Source of the DNA: Atrina japonica
Lineage: Eukaryota; Mollusca; Bivalvia; Pterioida; Pinnidae
Assembly (NCBI GenBank): GCA_030159075.1
Contig: BROG01000041.1
Coordinates: 930,001-994,000 of the forward strand
Direction of reading: 5' to 3'
DNA length: 64,000 nt
Positions 1 through 51,762 of the stretch are shown here, piece by piece. The notes beneath the pieces were generated by a model. It ran no database searches. It had not been told where the DNA came from and saw nothing but the letters and a program-made list of their open reading frames with translations. The translations under genes were made by a program, and so were the position numbers. Numbering within the stretch: position 1 is the stretch's first letter; the number at the start of each line of letters is the position of its first letter.

Positions 1-275
1 TATAGAGATATCTTCTTTTCTGTGTCACCCGTTAAAATACCCTGAATATTGTTATTATTTCGTATTTGAATTGCTAAAATTTCAGCACAGAGAATGTACA
101 AATACGGTGAGAGGAAGCCTCCCTGCCTACAACCCTGGAATAGCTTGAAGGATTCAGATATGGTTCCACCTTGATTCACAGATGAAAAAAATGTTATTGT
201 AAAATAGTGATATCCAATTTCTTATTGACTCTCCAAAAGTAAAGAACTTAACAACTTTTTGAATAAAGGGCCAGA
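1..275 (-). pseudogene. Non-LTR retrotransposon reverse-transcriptase fragment
   Basis: Read on the minus strand, positions 190 down to 1 encode FQGCRQGGFLSPYLYILCAE and continue with ILAIQIRNNNNIQGIL. This is the conserved RT block around GCRQGD-LSPYLFILCAEIL of LINE elements. Further upstream in the element (about 275-190) another frame reads FIQKVVKFFTFGESIRNWI, so at least one frameshift separates the two. The element is cut by the window edge and is a relic. The exact LINE clade is not resolved. Confidence 0.75.
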
Positions 276-1618
<1,343 letters not shown>

Positions 1619-2559
1619 TTCAAATGATATTACAAATTTCTGTATATAAAATGGTATTAGTTACGAAATTTCTGGACTTTCATTGTCTTCAGCGTGTTTC
1701 TATATTAATGTACTTTAGTTAAAGGTAATTTATCGAAACATAAATAATCTTAATTTCCTAACATTTCGTGAAGCTCGTGCATCTTTAATATTAATATCAT
1801 TTATATTTATTTTGATTTGATCTGAATACCACGTGGTTTGTGTTTTAGTTGTCTACTATCACCTATCATCTTTGTGTCCAACACTGTCAATTCTACATGA
1901 CCGCAAAATATCTGAAACAATTCATAAATAAAACGACACCGTGGTAGCTTCACATAATATTTAATTCAGATAACTATTAACTATTGATAAGTATTAGAGT
2001 ATAACTTATGTATTGGTCCCGGGAGATAGTGCTTCAAATGACATCATATTTGTTTGTAAGGCACATTACTCTTATGGTTGGCTATTCGAAGGCCTAGGCT
2101 TTAATACTAATTCCGGTATTCCTATATACATCCGTATTCCACTTTCGAAGGACCAAATTCTTCAAAATCAAGTATTAGTATTGCGCTCTTTTTGTGTACT
2201 TGCAATCGTTATTGATACCATACTTTAATTGGATACTTCAACTTTATAAAGCCCCTTACATAGGAAGATCCAGCAAATGTTCCACCAAAACAAAAAATTA
2301 TTGATAACGATTAAGGAAACACTTCGCCAACAGCGCTATAAATCAGGTGAGGATACTCTAAAAATTAAAACGGCTTTTGGAATATGCGCCATTTCTCTAA
2401 AATTCATGGTTTCAAAACAAACAAATTTTATAAAAATTTTCGCATGATAAATTAAGAGAGACTTTTTGGTATCATCGACAACTGTTTTTTCCACTAAAAG
2501 TGGTACCTGTAAATTTAAAACCTTGTCATTGGTTGTCATTATACTTATTTTGTCCTACA

Positions 2560-3190
2560 CATAAACAAATTGGAGGCGATATTGAAAGATGATTGAATTT
2601 CCAACAGGCCAGTTCTTTCAGCAAACCGTCGGAATTTCCATGGCAGTCAATAGTGCCCCTGTGTTAGCCAGCTTATTCCATTATTCATATGAAGGAAATT
2701 TCATTTCGCAGCTTCTTAATGAAAAGAATGAAACGGTTGCCTTTGATTTATATATATATATATATATATATCGACGACGTTTGCCAATTAAGAATGATAA
2801 TTGTCATACGTATGTGAATGCTACATATCCGAACACAGAATCAAGCACATACGCTTTCGACAGAAACATTATAACTAACGCAAGAAAATGACAACAAAGC
2901 TATACGCCAAACGCGATGATATCGGCTTTCCTACTGTCAATTTTTCACATTTAAGTAGAAATACCCATTTTCGCCCACAAATGGTTATATATCTCGCTGA
3001 TATTCCGATATCGCAAAGGATATTCAACGTATGAAACTTTCATATATAGAGACAAACTACCTGTTACCTGTTCGATGGTGATTTTTGGATGGTCTAGATA
3101 ACGAATGTGGTTTTGATCAGTTAACAGGCGATGCTTATTCCTCCATGGAAGCTTATCCCAATTCTGTGTTTTCATACATCCGTTTTTGTT
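2560..3190 (+). pseudogene. Decayed reverse-transcriptase fragment split by (TA)n
   Basis: The plus strand encodes GQFFQQTVGISMAVNSAPVL, then ASLFHYSYEGNFISQLL, then (TA)n (about 2749-2770), then IDDV-like codons, and later TKLYAKRDDIGFPTVNFSHL (about 2889-2948) and YISLIFRYRKGYSTYE. These blocks match, in order, an RT family common in marine invertebrates (GIPMGTNCAPLLADLF, RYIDDVLS, LYDKRDDFNFPIVNFP). Frames change between blocks and stops occur, so it is dead. I cannot assign it firmly to a LINE or Penelope-like clade. Confidence 0.72.
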
Positions 3191-3993
3191 CAATGCTGAA
3201 GTTTTAATAATAGTATAGTGTAAGCTAAATCGCGCTATACTACTTTTAATATTGTCTCTTGAATCTTCTGGTAATTAATATTTTGGTATAGGTAATCACA
3301 CTAACTATTTGCTAAGATAATAATTCGTTTTTTTGTTTTGTAAGATTTTCATAACCACATACGACTGATTGTATGGGAATCGATCGGCCATGTTTATTGC
3401 TCTTCAAAATCTCATTTACAACTTGACAGATGGTGCTAAAGCATCACGTAAAATCTGTTTTGTAAATAACACGACAAGACAAGGCATGTCTGCATTTGTG
3501 CAAGACCCTGTATTTGAAGAAGCTCTACAACATTCAGTGATCAACTGGATAATCACGTGATTTTATTTGTTTACTTAAACTTTTACAGATAAGACAAATA
3601 TGATAACGGCCTGTTTTATATGCATATATTGGTTGGAATATAGAACATAAAAATGATTATCTAAATACCTATGTGATTGTAAATATCTAGTTATCAATTT
3701 CTTTAATTACATTGTCATTCCATCTATATATTTTAATCAGGAATAACTGGAAGTGCCACAAGTCACATACAAATCCTTATCACCAGAACAGGTGAGACAG
3801 TTATCAGTTATAAGACAATGTTCGAGTTGTTCCATTCCATTCAGTTTTTTTGGATAGTTTGTACTCAGATCATGTGACAGAAAGTCAAACAAGGTCAGTT
3901 CCGGTATGAATCTGACTCATAGTACTACATGTTGTCTAGAATTGCAGTTCATATATAAGGTATTTTCATAATCCAGATTTACCACCCCTCGTA

Positions 3994-4123
3994 GCAGGTA
4001 TCGATTGTGATGTCACCTGATTGTGCGTAAAATGAGAAAAGGTATAAACTGTTACGTCATAAGCTTGTGTGAAAATGACGTTGTTTCTTCACGTAAAGAA
4101 ATGACGTCACAATCGATACCTGC
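3994..4123. mobile_element. Palindromic MITE with 22-bp terminal inverted repeats
   Basis: GCAGGTATCGATTGTGATGTCA (3994-4015) is repeated in reverse complement at 4102-4123 with one mismatch. The ends contain the CRE-like palindrome TGACGTCA (right arm) or TGATGTCA (left arm). The 130-bp size and lack of coding capacity suggest a MITE or foldback element. A partial copy of the end motif occurs near 43358. Confidence 0.6.
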
Positions 4124-4817
4124 TGACATGGGAGATAACGAAACGAAACGAACGAAAAAACAGAATACGTTAAACTTATTCTGCGCTACTTTTATTACTT
4201 AAATTATTTCCATTGTTGTATTTTCATGACTACGAATTTAACTGGAAATATTTGAATAGATATAAAATCTTATTTAAAATCAAATAATTGCACTACATTA
4301 TACTGATACTGGTATCTGAGATTTTTATATTTCATGAAATGATTTAAATTTTAATTCATGATCATATACATTTCTTCGACGACTATTTTCATTTTACCAA
4401 ATGTATGCAGTATACATTTTCATAAATACTGGTTACAACCTTCAAAGGAACCATTTTAACAGTTACTTATTTCCTTCTTTCTCCATGAATCAAAGATATT
4501 TCTTTGAAAGGGAGTATTTGAAGATAGGTAAATATAATGTATGTCATTTAAAGTCAAAATATTATGTAAAAAAATTCTAAAAGAAAACCTATAAAAAACT
4601 CTCAAAATATCCATATTAATTTTTATTGTGTTTATCTTCTTTTATATATAATTATGTTAATATTGCGATTAACCACAACATATTTTATCTACTGAAACCT
4701 CTATGAGATATAAAAAAACCCACAGATACCAAAGTATAGATCTGGTGAAGACAAACAAGGACCTAGCTCTAGTTTCATTTCTTGATGTTCGTGGTCCTAA
4801 GGGATTCAAATTGTGGT

Positions 4818-5322
4818 GTCAATATATAAATATAACATTCCTGAGAGGGTGGTTGTATATAAATAACATTCCTGAGATGGAGGTAGTATATAAATAACAT
4901 TCCTGAGAGGGTGGTAGTATATAAATAACATTCCTGAGATAGTGGTAGTATATAAATAACATCCTGAGATGGTGGTATTGTATAAATAACATTCCTGAGA
5001 GGGTGGTAGTATATAAATAACATTCCTGATCGGGTGGTAGTATATAAATAACATTCCTGATCGGGTGGTAGTATATAAATAACATTCCTGATCGGGTGGT
5101 AGTATATAAATAACATTCCTGAGATGGTGGTAGTATATAAATAACATTCCTGATCGGGTGGTAGTATATAAATAACATTCCTGATCGGGTGGTAGTAAAT
5201 AAATAACATTCCTGAGATGGTGGCAGTATATAAATAACATTCCTGAGATGGTGGTAGTATATAATTAACATTCCTGAGAGGGTGGTAGTATATAAATAAC
5301 ATTCCTGAGATGGTGGTAGTGG
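4818..5322. repeat. 31-bp minisatellite, about 16 copies
   Basis: The unit is TATATAAATAACATTCCTGA followed by an 11-nt variable part (GAGGGTGGTAG, GATGGTGGTAG or TCGGGTGGTAG types). The spacing is exactly 31 bp across nearly all copies. Since 31 is not a multiple of 3 and the unit lacks stops on the minus strand, long open frames appear in several minus frames. These are not genes. Confidence 0.93.
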
Positions 5323-5442
5323 AAATTGTCACCCCGAGGTAATACATTGTCAACCGAGGCGAAGCCGAAGTTGACTATGATTTTCAAGGCGTGACAGTTT
5401 CTACTACCACCCTCTCAGGAATGTTATATTTATTATATTATA
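5286..5442. repeat. Large hairpin capping the minisatellite
   Basis: The last direct unit and its flank (5286-5332) pair with an inverted unit at 5391-5442: GTGGTAGTGGAAATTGTCAC against GTGACAGTTTCTACTACCAC. The loop holds a second palindrome, GTCAAC-15 nt-GTTGAC (5347-5373). The inverted unit has the AAATATAACATT spelling found only in the first unit of the array, so the two may be the outer ends of one element. Confidence 0.7.
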
Positions 5443-5557
5443 CCGAGCCACTGTATTTAAGCATATATTATCCATTGAATTACTTCAGACACAAAATAAA
5501 CTGCAACAGTAGTATTATTTTTATACTTTATTCATACAAAAAAAATTCTTTGCGTCG

Positions 5558-5830
5558 AGAGCCAACCTGGCTCAGGCGATAGCGCGCTCGACTCTTGATC
5601 GTGAGGTCGTGAGTTCGAGTCCAGCCGGCGGCAGGTTGGTTTCCTGTCCTTCTGATGAGAGAGTAAAAATCGAGGTCCCGTGTCGCAGTAGGTTCGGCAC
5701 GATAAAGAACCCTTACTGCTCAATGGCCGTAAGTACCGAGCATAGGCCAAAATTTGAAGCCCTTCACCGGCATTTGGTGACGTCTCTATATGAGTGAAAG
5801 ATTCTTGAGTGGGAAGTTAAACAAACAAAC
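5558..5830 (+). mobile_element. tRNA-derived SINE, family 1 (full copy)
   Basis: Has an A-box (TGGCTCAGGCG, 5568-5578) and B-box (GTTCGAGTCC, 5613-5622), a conserved body containing AAAGAACCCTTACTGCTCAATGG, and a 3' end GTTAAACAAACAAAC. Further copies at 42725-42986 and 51538-51690 are on the other strand. The body resembles the Meta-domain type of bivalve SINEs; that name is from memory. Confidence 0.8.
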
Positions 5831-7128
5831 TTTGAGTCGATTTTGAATCTTAAGCCTCAAGCAACCATGACTGGCTGACCTCTGCAAATATATTTGATAA
5901 TGATATATCAATTTTGTCAAATAATTTAATTTCGGTTGTTGATTCTCTCGGTTCCAGTCTGCGTCGAAGAAATGCATGTTACATAATTCATATAGGCCTA
6001 GAGGTTACACCTAATTACTACATAGGGAAAAAATACAAACCGTACGCGCATCCATTTCTGCGCAAGTAATGATTTTATTGAATATCACCCTGCTGAATAT
6101 CACCCTGGAATGACCGAGACAGTGGAAAATACTCAACGTTTATTCTCCAATCAATTCGCTAGAATTTATGAAGAGGTATAATAGACCTATATATAATTCC
6201 TGAATGTTTTTTCTTATGTGTGGTACGTATATATAGTAGGGTGTGTCTAAAAAGTAAGTTCTAAGTAACATCTACGAGTTTCCTTAATTGAGTTTTCACT
6301 ATGGCCAAAGGGTCTTGGCCGTGGTTTAAAATTGTGATTGAACAAACATCTATCATTCGTTCGTGGAAAATTTTAGAAATTGAAATGAATAAACATCTTC
6401 ATAAATAAGCTAGGAAAATATCGATAATTCTTTGTATTTGTTAAAAAGGTAAAATATTCAGAATTCGGGATAAACGAAAAATTCAAATTATTGTTAAAAT
6501 GTGCTTTTGCGGTGTGACAACGTTAACTTTAGTTATGGCAGAAATATACCATCGTACGATTTATTTTCGGAGCATATCAACCTGACTTAAATGGACCTTA
6601 TGTAACAATGAGATAAAATGTGATTGTCCACAGTATTAGCGCGAGAGATTATACATTTAATCTAAAAGTCCAAAACTTCACCAGTATCTTTCAACTTTGT
6701 TAAAACTAAGGTAAGATTTGATGTATATTAATAACTTGCTATCAAATTTACAAATCCTAATCGATAAAAACAACATTTTCGAAGTTTTAAACAGTGTCAG
6801 CCCCATTTTTATTGTTCTCATCATCATCATCGTCGTCATCATCATCAATATTATTATAATTATTATTATCCCTGTAATTGTTGTTGATATTGTTGTTGTT
6901 GTTGTATAATGTTCCTTTTATTTATTTATTCATTATTTATTCATTTTCACGTGTATACATTATGGTTGAAAGTGAAAAACCATAATTTCCTAGATGTCTG
7001 AAGCAGCGAGTGAAAAGTTATACTCTTACCGCAATGAGTGGAAACTGGACCTTTTCTACAATTCTATATAATAATTTATCATTAGGTGGTTCAGAAGTGT
7101 ACAAATATGACGAATATTCGAGAAGTAG
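5831..7128. other. Intergenic DNA, no gene recognised
   Basis: AT-rich sequence with short ATC/GTT-rich simple repeats (about 6820-6910). No coding exon is supported. Confidence 0.5.
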
Positions 7129-7378
7129 GGGGCCTTTGTGGCCGGTGGTTAGAGCATCGCAGTTTCAACCATGAATTATCTCACTTCTGGTCAGCACAGG
7201 TTCAAGTCTTGTTGTAACCTAAACTGATTTTTGTGAGGAAGTTTGTCAGTTTACTAACAGAAGGCAAGTGGTCTCTTCCCGGGTGCATTGTAACCGAGTT
7301 CTCTCCTCCACCATAAAAAAAACTGGAAGCCACCATATAACTGAAATTATTGTGTGGCATAAAACGCTATTCAAAATT
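7129..7378 (+). mobile_element. tRNA-derived SINE, family 2
   Basis: Starts GGCCTTTGTGGCCGGTGGTTAG (A-box region), has a B-box-like GGTTCAAGTC, then AACCTAAACTGATTTTTGTG, TCTCCTCCACCATAAAA, and ends in GTGTGGCATAAAACGCTATTCAAA. The same order recurs at 11758, 33203, 57022 and 57932. Confidence 0.75.
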
Positions 7379-7500
7379 CAAATACAAATTCGAGAAAGAT
7401 GAGCTTCTAGAAAATCCAGAGTTAGGATCAGGTGTCATGGAGGAGTTAGCATCTCAACAATTCACACCTGCCGTGAGTCCGAATCAAAACAAATTTTTGT
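7379..7500 (+). repeat. Fragment of dispersed repeat (GGATCAGGTGTCATGGAGGA)
   Basis: The segment around 7420-7490 (GGATCAGGTGTCATGGAGGA, then TTCACACCTGCCGTGAGT) recurs at about 36045-36105 and in part at 37265-37295. It is a dispersed repeat with no coding capacity. Confidence 0.55.
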
Positions 7501-7641
7501 AACAATTATTTGTAAAATGAATTCAATAATTACTATAGTACTGGCAACTAAACATTTTTACCAATGAATCTTGGCAATTGCAAACAAAATATTTTTACTG
7601 ATCGCAATAACCTTTTGTCAAACAAAGCATCAGTATATACA

Positions 7642-7642
<1 letters not shown>

Positions 7643-7725
<83 letters not shown>
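7643..7725. repeat. (TA)n microsatellite
   Basis: About 83 bp of TA repeat, 220 bp before the first coding exon. Confidence 0.95.
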
Positions 7726-7733
<8 letters not shown>

Positions 7734-7943
7734 GTATATATGTAAACACAAATATTTTGATTATATTTTACACACATGTATGGGTAATTAGATTGAAATT
7801 TACAAGATTCAGTGCTGACAGTTTATGTAAATATATTCAAATGTAAATATGTATTTAATATTTTTATAAAACCTTTTATGTTTTAAAAAACAGCAGTTCG
7901 ATAATTGATACTTTGAATGATATTGTTTTCAGGTCGAAAAATT

Positions 7944-45130
<37,187 letters not shown>

Positions 45131-45331
45131 AGTGAACTCCCTTTGAATAAGCGGACTAAGTAGACACTGAACGACACTTTGTTTATCAAATTATTTAGTA
45201 TATGCAATGTATATTAAACATTAAAACTAGGTTCCTCTGTTTATATCATTTTTAAATGACCACGTTTTATTCATTATTATATAAGTATGTAGTTATGTAT
45301 AATTATTTATAAAATGTATACCCTTGGGTAA

Positions 45332-45337
45332 AATAAA
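45332..45337 (+). terminator. Probable poly(A) signal of the ABCA gene
   Basis: An AATAAA hexamer lies about 200 nt after the ABCA stop codon, in AT-rich sequence. The position fits a short 3'UTR. Other AATAAA copies nearby (for example about 45425) could also serve. Confidence 0.45.
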
Positions 45338-46189
45338 AATGGACATGAAACGGAACAATGCTATTATCATTCATTTTTTATCATTTTCATGTAAGTTGGG
45401 AATCCATGAACATGTTAATTTAAAATAAATAGAGGATTTTTCACTATTATAGAGTCATATCCAAATTTAGTTGAAATGCCACAAAAGTTTGACCTGTGTC
45501 ATGGACTAATGTCATTGAAATGGGGTCATGCCTCCTTGCAATGCGGCCTAGTTTCAAATCTCATTCAAAAGACCCTTGACTTCCACTTTCATGTCAAGGC
45601 ATTGACGATTGAACGGTCACTACCTGTTTTAAATAATCTGAAGTATGAACCGAATCGGAAATTGAACCCGGGATTATCAGCTTGCGAGGTGCACACTCCG
45701 ACATACTGTGTCACTGCGATTAACGGTAAGGTTGACGACGTGCCCGTTTAACAATGGTGTTAGTTTTTCTTGGAGTGTGTCAGCATTTTCCGTCCATTCA
45801 CATATTAAGAATAGCAGTCGACTTAACTGAAATCGACATGTGTATTCATTCCGGTGAATATCAAATATATTATTATCTCTCAAAACATTAAATTTTAAGT
45901 AAACGCAATGTCTTATTCTGTATACTAAGTGTGACCATTATTCACGTGGGAAATGTAATTTAGTGTCTGTCATATGCTTTGTATGGAGAAAAGCATTTTT
46001 TGAAACAACTGACTTTCGTGTTCCGTCATAAAGAAATTTGCATTTTTTTTGATCGATAAGGAAATTTAAAATGAAAGTTATCTAATATCTATTGATGAAA
46101 TAGACAGACTGTTTATGTTTAATCAGCATTGGAATAGGAAGATTAAATCAACTCAGAGGATTGTTCCTTTATATTAACTAGATACCACA

Positions 46190-46190
<1 letters not shown>
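45338..46190. other. Downstream flank, no gene recognised
   Basis: A 91-codon plus frame (45476-45751) has no family motif. A degenerate tRNA-like stretch on the minus strand (about 45720-45650, with GGGTTCAATTTCCGA) suggests a SINE relic within it. Confidence 0.4.
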
Positions 46191-48110
<1,920 letters not shown>

Positions 48111-49560
48111 TTTCTTTATGAAACTATTCATTAAAATTTTTTACTTTTATATTTATATAGTTCTACTCTTTAACAACATGTATAATTCTGACCAAGTGTG
48201 ATATCATTTATATAAAACTTAGTTTTCCAACGCCAAATTTAGGAATTTGAATGTAAATTCTTTCACAAACTTTATATAGTTTGGGTTTATCACATAACGC
48301 TAGTCTTGATAGGTAATGCTGCTGGGAGTTAGAATTCAGTGTTAATCAGTATGATAACTATGTTATTAAATAGAAAACTATATGTGGTTAGCAACATATC
48401 AAATATTTGTCGCTTATCACAATTCTAAAGTATAAATGCTAACTATATATGGTAAGCATCATATCAAGTATTAGTCGCTTATCATAATTACTGAGTAATC
48501 TATTTAATTTATATACCTAATGGGCAAACAACGTATCATCGTATGATTACGATGATAACCTAACAAAAATGTATATATAATATACACATATGCATGTACA
48601 GTGCATTGCAAAATATTTCGTTTTTAACCGATTGTGAAATAACCGCCACAAGACCATGATTGTAGCAGACTGTTGTTGCCGAGATTGATCTTGTGACCAC
48701 AGGTTTCTATTCACATTTTTTACCTGGCAAACATCAATACGGCATTGCGAAATAGCCTAAACAAAAGCCTCAACGTGGTTCTTACAACATATATACACAC
48801 CCAAGAGAAAATATATCCCCATGTTTCTACAGATGCATTGGTTAATGAAGCTTTTAGGAAAGAAGAGTTTGGTATACGAAGACTTCTGTAAGTGTATGTT
48901 TAAATATATCTATAAAGAAAATTTATGAGGAATTGTTGAACACACCTGGCTATCGCTGGCTAATTTTCACCTGAGATTAGCACCCGCTTTGAAATATTAC
49001 AAAGAATTACGTTGTACCGGGTACATGATTGTTTACAAACACAACGCGTTTAAATCAAATTATAACAGGAGCGGCACGGGCTTCTACTCGGGAAAATAAA
49101 AAAAATTGAATTTACTGGGTGGGTGTAAAAACAAAATTTACAACATGACCACAACAGGACAGTGGAATCAGACCAAAGCAAACTGTTTAGGCTAAATGTG
49201 ATCCCTAATTTGTTTTTAAATTGACGGTATTGTTCTAGTTCCCCGAAAGACTGAGTAGTTTTAAACTATCCTCATCAAAAAGCTATTAAAATGCATGTTC
49301 ATTTATTTATTCATTCATAAACTGACAATATTGGTTGAACACGTAGATGATGATGATGATGACGACGACGACGACGACAACAACGTTACGATGACGACAA
49401 CGATAATAGGATAGAAAAGACTTAGGAAGTACTAATTACATTTGTTATATTAAAAGTTACATGATCTCTTTCTATCTATTTTTTATATGACACGTGTCCT
49501 AAATTTAGTAACATAAAATGGATTAACAAAGATACAAATGAGTAGGACCTACTTAATGGA
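48111..49560. other. Intergenic DNA, no gene recognised
   Basis: Holds short repeats such as GATGAC/GACGAC triplets (about 49348-49395). GTAAGCATCATATCAA-type text recurs at about 48385 and 48440. One splice-bounded candidate exon was rejected (see rejected list). Confidence 0.4.
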
Positions 49561-49562
49561 CT

Positions 49563-49669
49563 GGACCCGGTTGCACAACACATTGTTAAATTTAACCTAC
49601 AGTTAGGACATTGTTTTAACATTGGTTAACTTCACGTTGAATTTAACAGCCTGTTGTACAACTGGGTCC
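49563..49669. mobile_element. 107-bp palindromic MITE
   Basis: GGACCCGGTTGCACAAC at the left and GTTGTACAACTGGGTCC at the right are inverted repeats with two mismatches. The inner TGTTAAATTTAAC / GTTGAATTTAACA also pair. No target duplication is clear. Confidence 0.72.
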
Positions 49670-50049
49670 TAGTCTGCATGCTACTACTCAGTCCACTACA
49701 AGGGATTCCTTAAGTATATACTAGTCAATATTATATACTAGTCAATATTTCTAAGTCACCACTACGTATTCTAGTAATTATTTTTTTCAAATTAGGTCAT
49801 TTCGGTATATTCCTAGTATAAGAATTAAGAACAAACATTATGACATAAAATCCCAAATCATGATTGAGCCTCCCCCAAATTGACCCTTTTCTTGAACACA
49901 TGATTGAGCATATTGTTCACTTCTCCTGTAAACATGTGCCCGTCCATCAGATTTACGTAAGTTAAAGCGTGATTCATCAGTGAACAAGACGTTCGCCCAG
50001 TCAGCACAGGTATCAGGTATACTTCAGATGACGCCTTGCCCACAATAAT

Positions 50050-50051
<2 letters not shown>

Positions 50052-50128
<77 letters not shown>

Positions 50129-50290
50129 GTCGGAACCGGGGGGGGGGGGCTTAGCCCCCGCCCCACTTTTTTGCAAAGATAGACATAGGTGTTGAAAATT
50201 GGGGCTTAGCCCCCAGACGTTTCTGGCTTGTGTGTGTGTTTTAAGTTGGTTTAGCCCCCCCCCCCCATTTTCAATTTGCTTCCGACGCCA

Positions 50291-50359
<69 letters not shown>
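50052..50359. mobile_element. Element with GACGTCGGAA ends inside a (TA)n tract
   Basis: (TA)n at 50052-50125 and 50295-50359 flank a ~168-bp segment that starts GACGTCGGAACC(G)n and ends CAATTTGCTTCCGACGCC. The ends are inverted repeats and the body has GGGGCTTAGCCCCC words. It appears to have inserted into, or to have grown, TA repeats at both edges. Confidence 0.7.
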
Positions 50360-50364
<5 letters not shown>

Positions 50365-51123
50365 ACATAAGGCCGCATGGACCTCAATCCCGTTCTCGTA
50401 AACGATTTCGAAAGGTCTGATATGTCACCCATTAGTACCGACTGTTCGCCTTGATGTTGCCTGTGACGTTAAGTTTTCCATCTCGCAAATGACTATTAAT
50501 TATGCATCGATCTTGTTGTACTGTTGTCACGCATCGCTTGGGTCTTCGATGCGAGTCGGCTACACTTCCGGTTTCGTTGAACTTCCTGTACAGTTTTTGT
50601 ATTGCCCCATGGGTTCTACCAAAGCGTCTTGCAACCTGTGAAAAATGAAATATTTTGAAAATTACATCATATGATTTAGAAATGTGAAAAAAAATAATTT
50701 AAAAAGATTGTGAATCGATGTAGTCTAAAATAAATGAAAATCACTCAACACTCTTAAGCTGCAGACAATTTGTAACATGCCAGCTGCTCTTGTGCGTTCT
50801 TCAACGGACATGCGTCACATTTCTATCATTTATTTGTCGTCTTCCTACACAGACGGTGTATGTAGAATTCCAATACAAGTGTATAATGACTGTGTTTCAT
50901 TTCAATACCGAGTACGCGCGGACTTTACCATTTCTGTAAATCAGGTCACGGTTGAATGCCTATGTGTCCTATATATATATCTTATCATGTGCATCAATAT
51001 CATCTTTGTAGTCAATAGTTTGAATTTCATATTGGTATGACAAGGTGTTTTGAATTTTATATGTATGACAAGGTGTTTTGAAAAGTTAACATATGTATTA
51101 TATATAAATATATTTCTTATAAA

Positions 51124-51128
<5 letters not shown>
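50360..51128. other. Intergenic DNA, possible transposase remnant on minus strand
   Basis: Between about 50380 and 50640 the minus strand reads text such as RRFGRTHGAIQKLYRKFNETG, which resembles the HTH region of a Tc1/mariner-like transposase (about 50640-50560). I saw no long frame, so this is weak. Confidence 0.35.

Positions 51129-51209
<81 letters not shown>
51129..51209. repeat. (TA)n microsatellite
   Basis: About 80 bp of TA with one AA interruption near 51169. Confidence 0.95.
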
Positions 51210-51213
<4 letters not shown>

Positions 51214-51537
51214 GATTATATGATTTATCTCCCATTTGCTGAGTAATCTCCTCTCTATAGCGGGTATCTTGGAAATGCGTATGTGGGCAATTTTTTGTTT
51301 TTCTGCTAAAAAATACTTTTATACCTTAAAGATCTAGGTAAAATTTATTTACATCATACGTTCATTTTTCGTGTGTTTAAAGTTATATTTGGTTCATTAT
51401 GCTGTTCAATAAAAAGTTTTTTTTTTTTTTAAATAGAATTTTTCCGAACTGTTCCTTCCCGACATGTTTCGTAATAATATTATGTACTTTCAATGAAAAT
51501 GTGTCCTTCGTAAATTCCGGTTAATGAGTTTATCGCT

Positions 51538-51762
51538 TGTTTGTTTGTTTTATTCTTGTTTAACATCCTATTCAGTAATATTTTCACTCATATGGAGACG
51601 TCACCAAACACCGGTGAAGGGCTTCAAATTTTTGACTATGTTTAGCATTTATGGCCATTGAGCAGTGAGGGTTCTTTAACATGCTGGCTGACTCGAATAA
51701 TTACAGCAACCTCTTACGGCCAGTGTTAGTCGGCACGTTAAAGAACCCTCACTGCTCAATGA
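51538..51762 (-). mobile_element. SINE family 1 copy with internal hairpin
   Basis: 51538-51690 is the reverse complement of the SINE 3' half. A second piece in the opposite orientation (51734-51761) pairs with 51656-51683 over 28 nt with one mismatch, so the copy is internally inverted. Confidence 0.8.

Noticed and set aside
4775..5353. Long minus-strand open frames of 144-192 codons with repeats of a Leu/Ile/Tyr-rich motif
   Set aside because: They are the 31-bp minisatellite read in different frames. The unit has no minus-strand stop, and three frames are open at once.
7548..7791. Poly-Tyr/Ile open frames at TA microsatellites here and at 1443, 18686, 39301, 41410, 46829 and 50024
   Set aside because: Pure simple-repeat translation with no family motif or splice support.
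48834..48888. Possible exon (ACAG before ATGCATTGG, GTAAGT after)
   Set aside because: It has good splice borders but no recognisable protein motif and no neighbouring exon. It may be chance.
50560..50640. Tc1/mariner transposase gene on the minus strand
   Set aside because: Only a short HTH-like stretch is readable and no DDE region follows. Too weak to call a gene.
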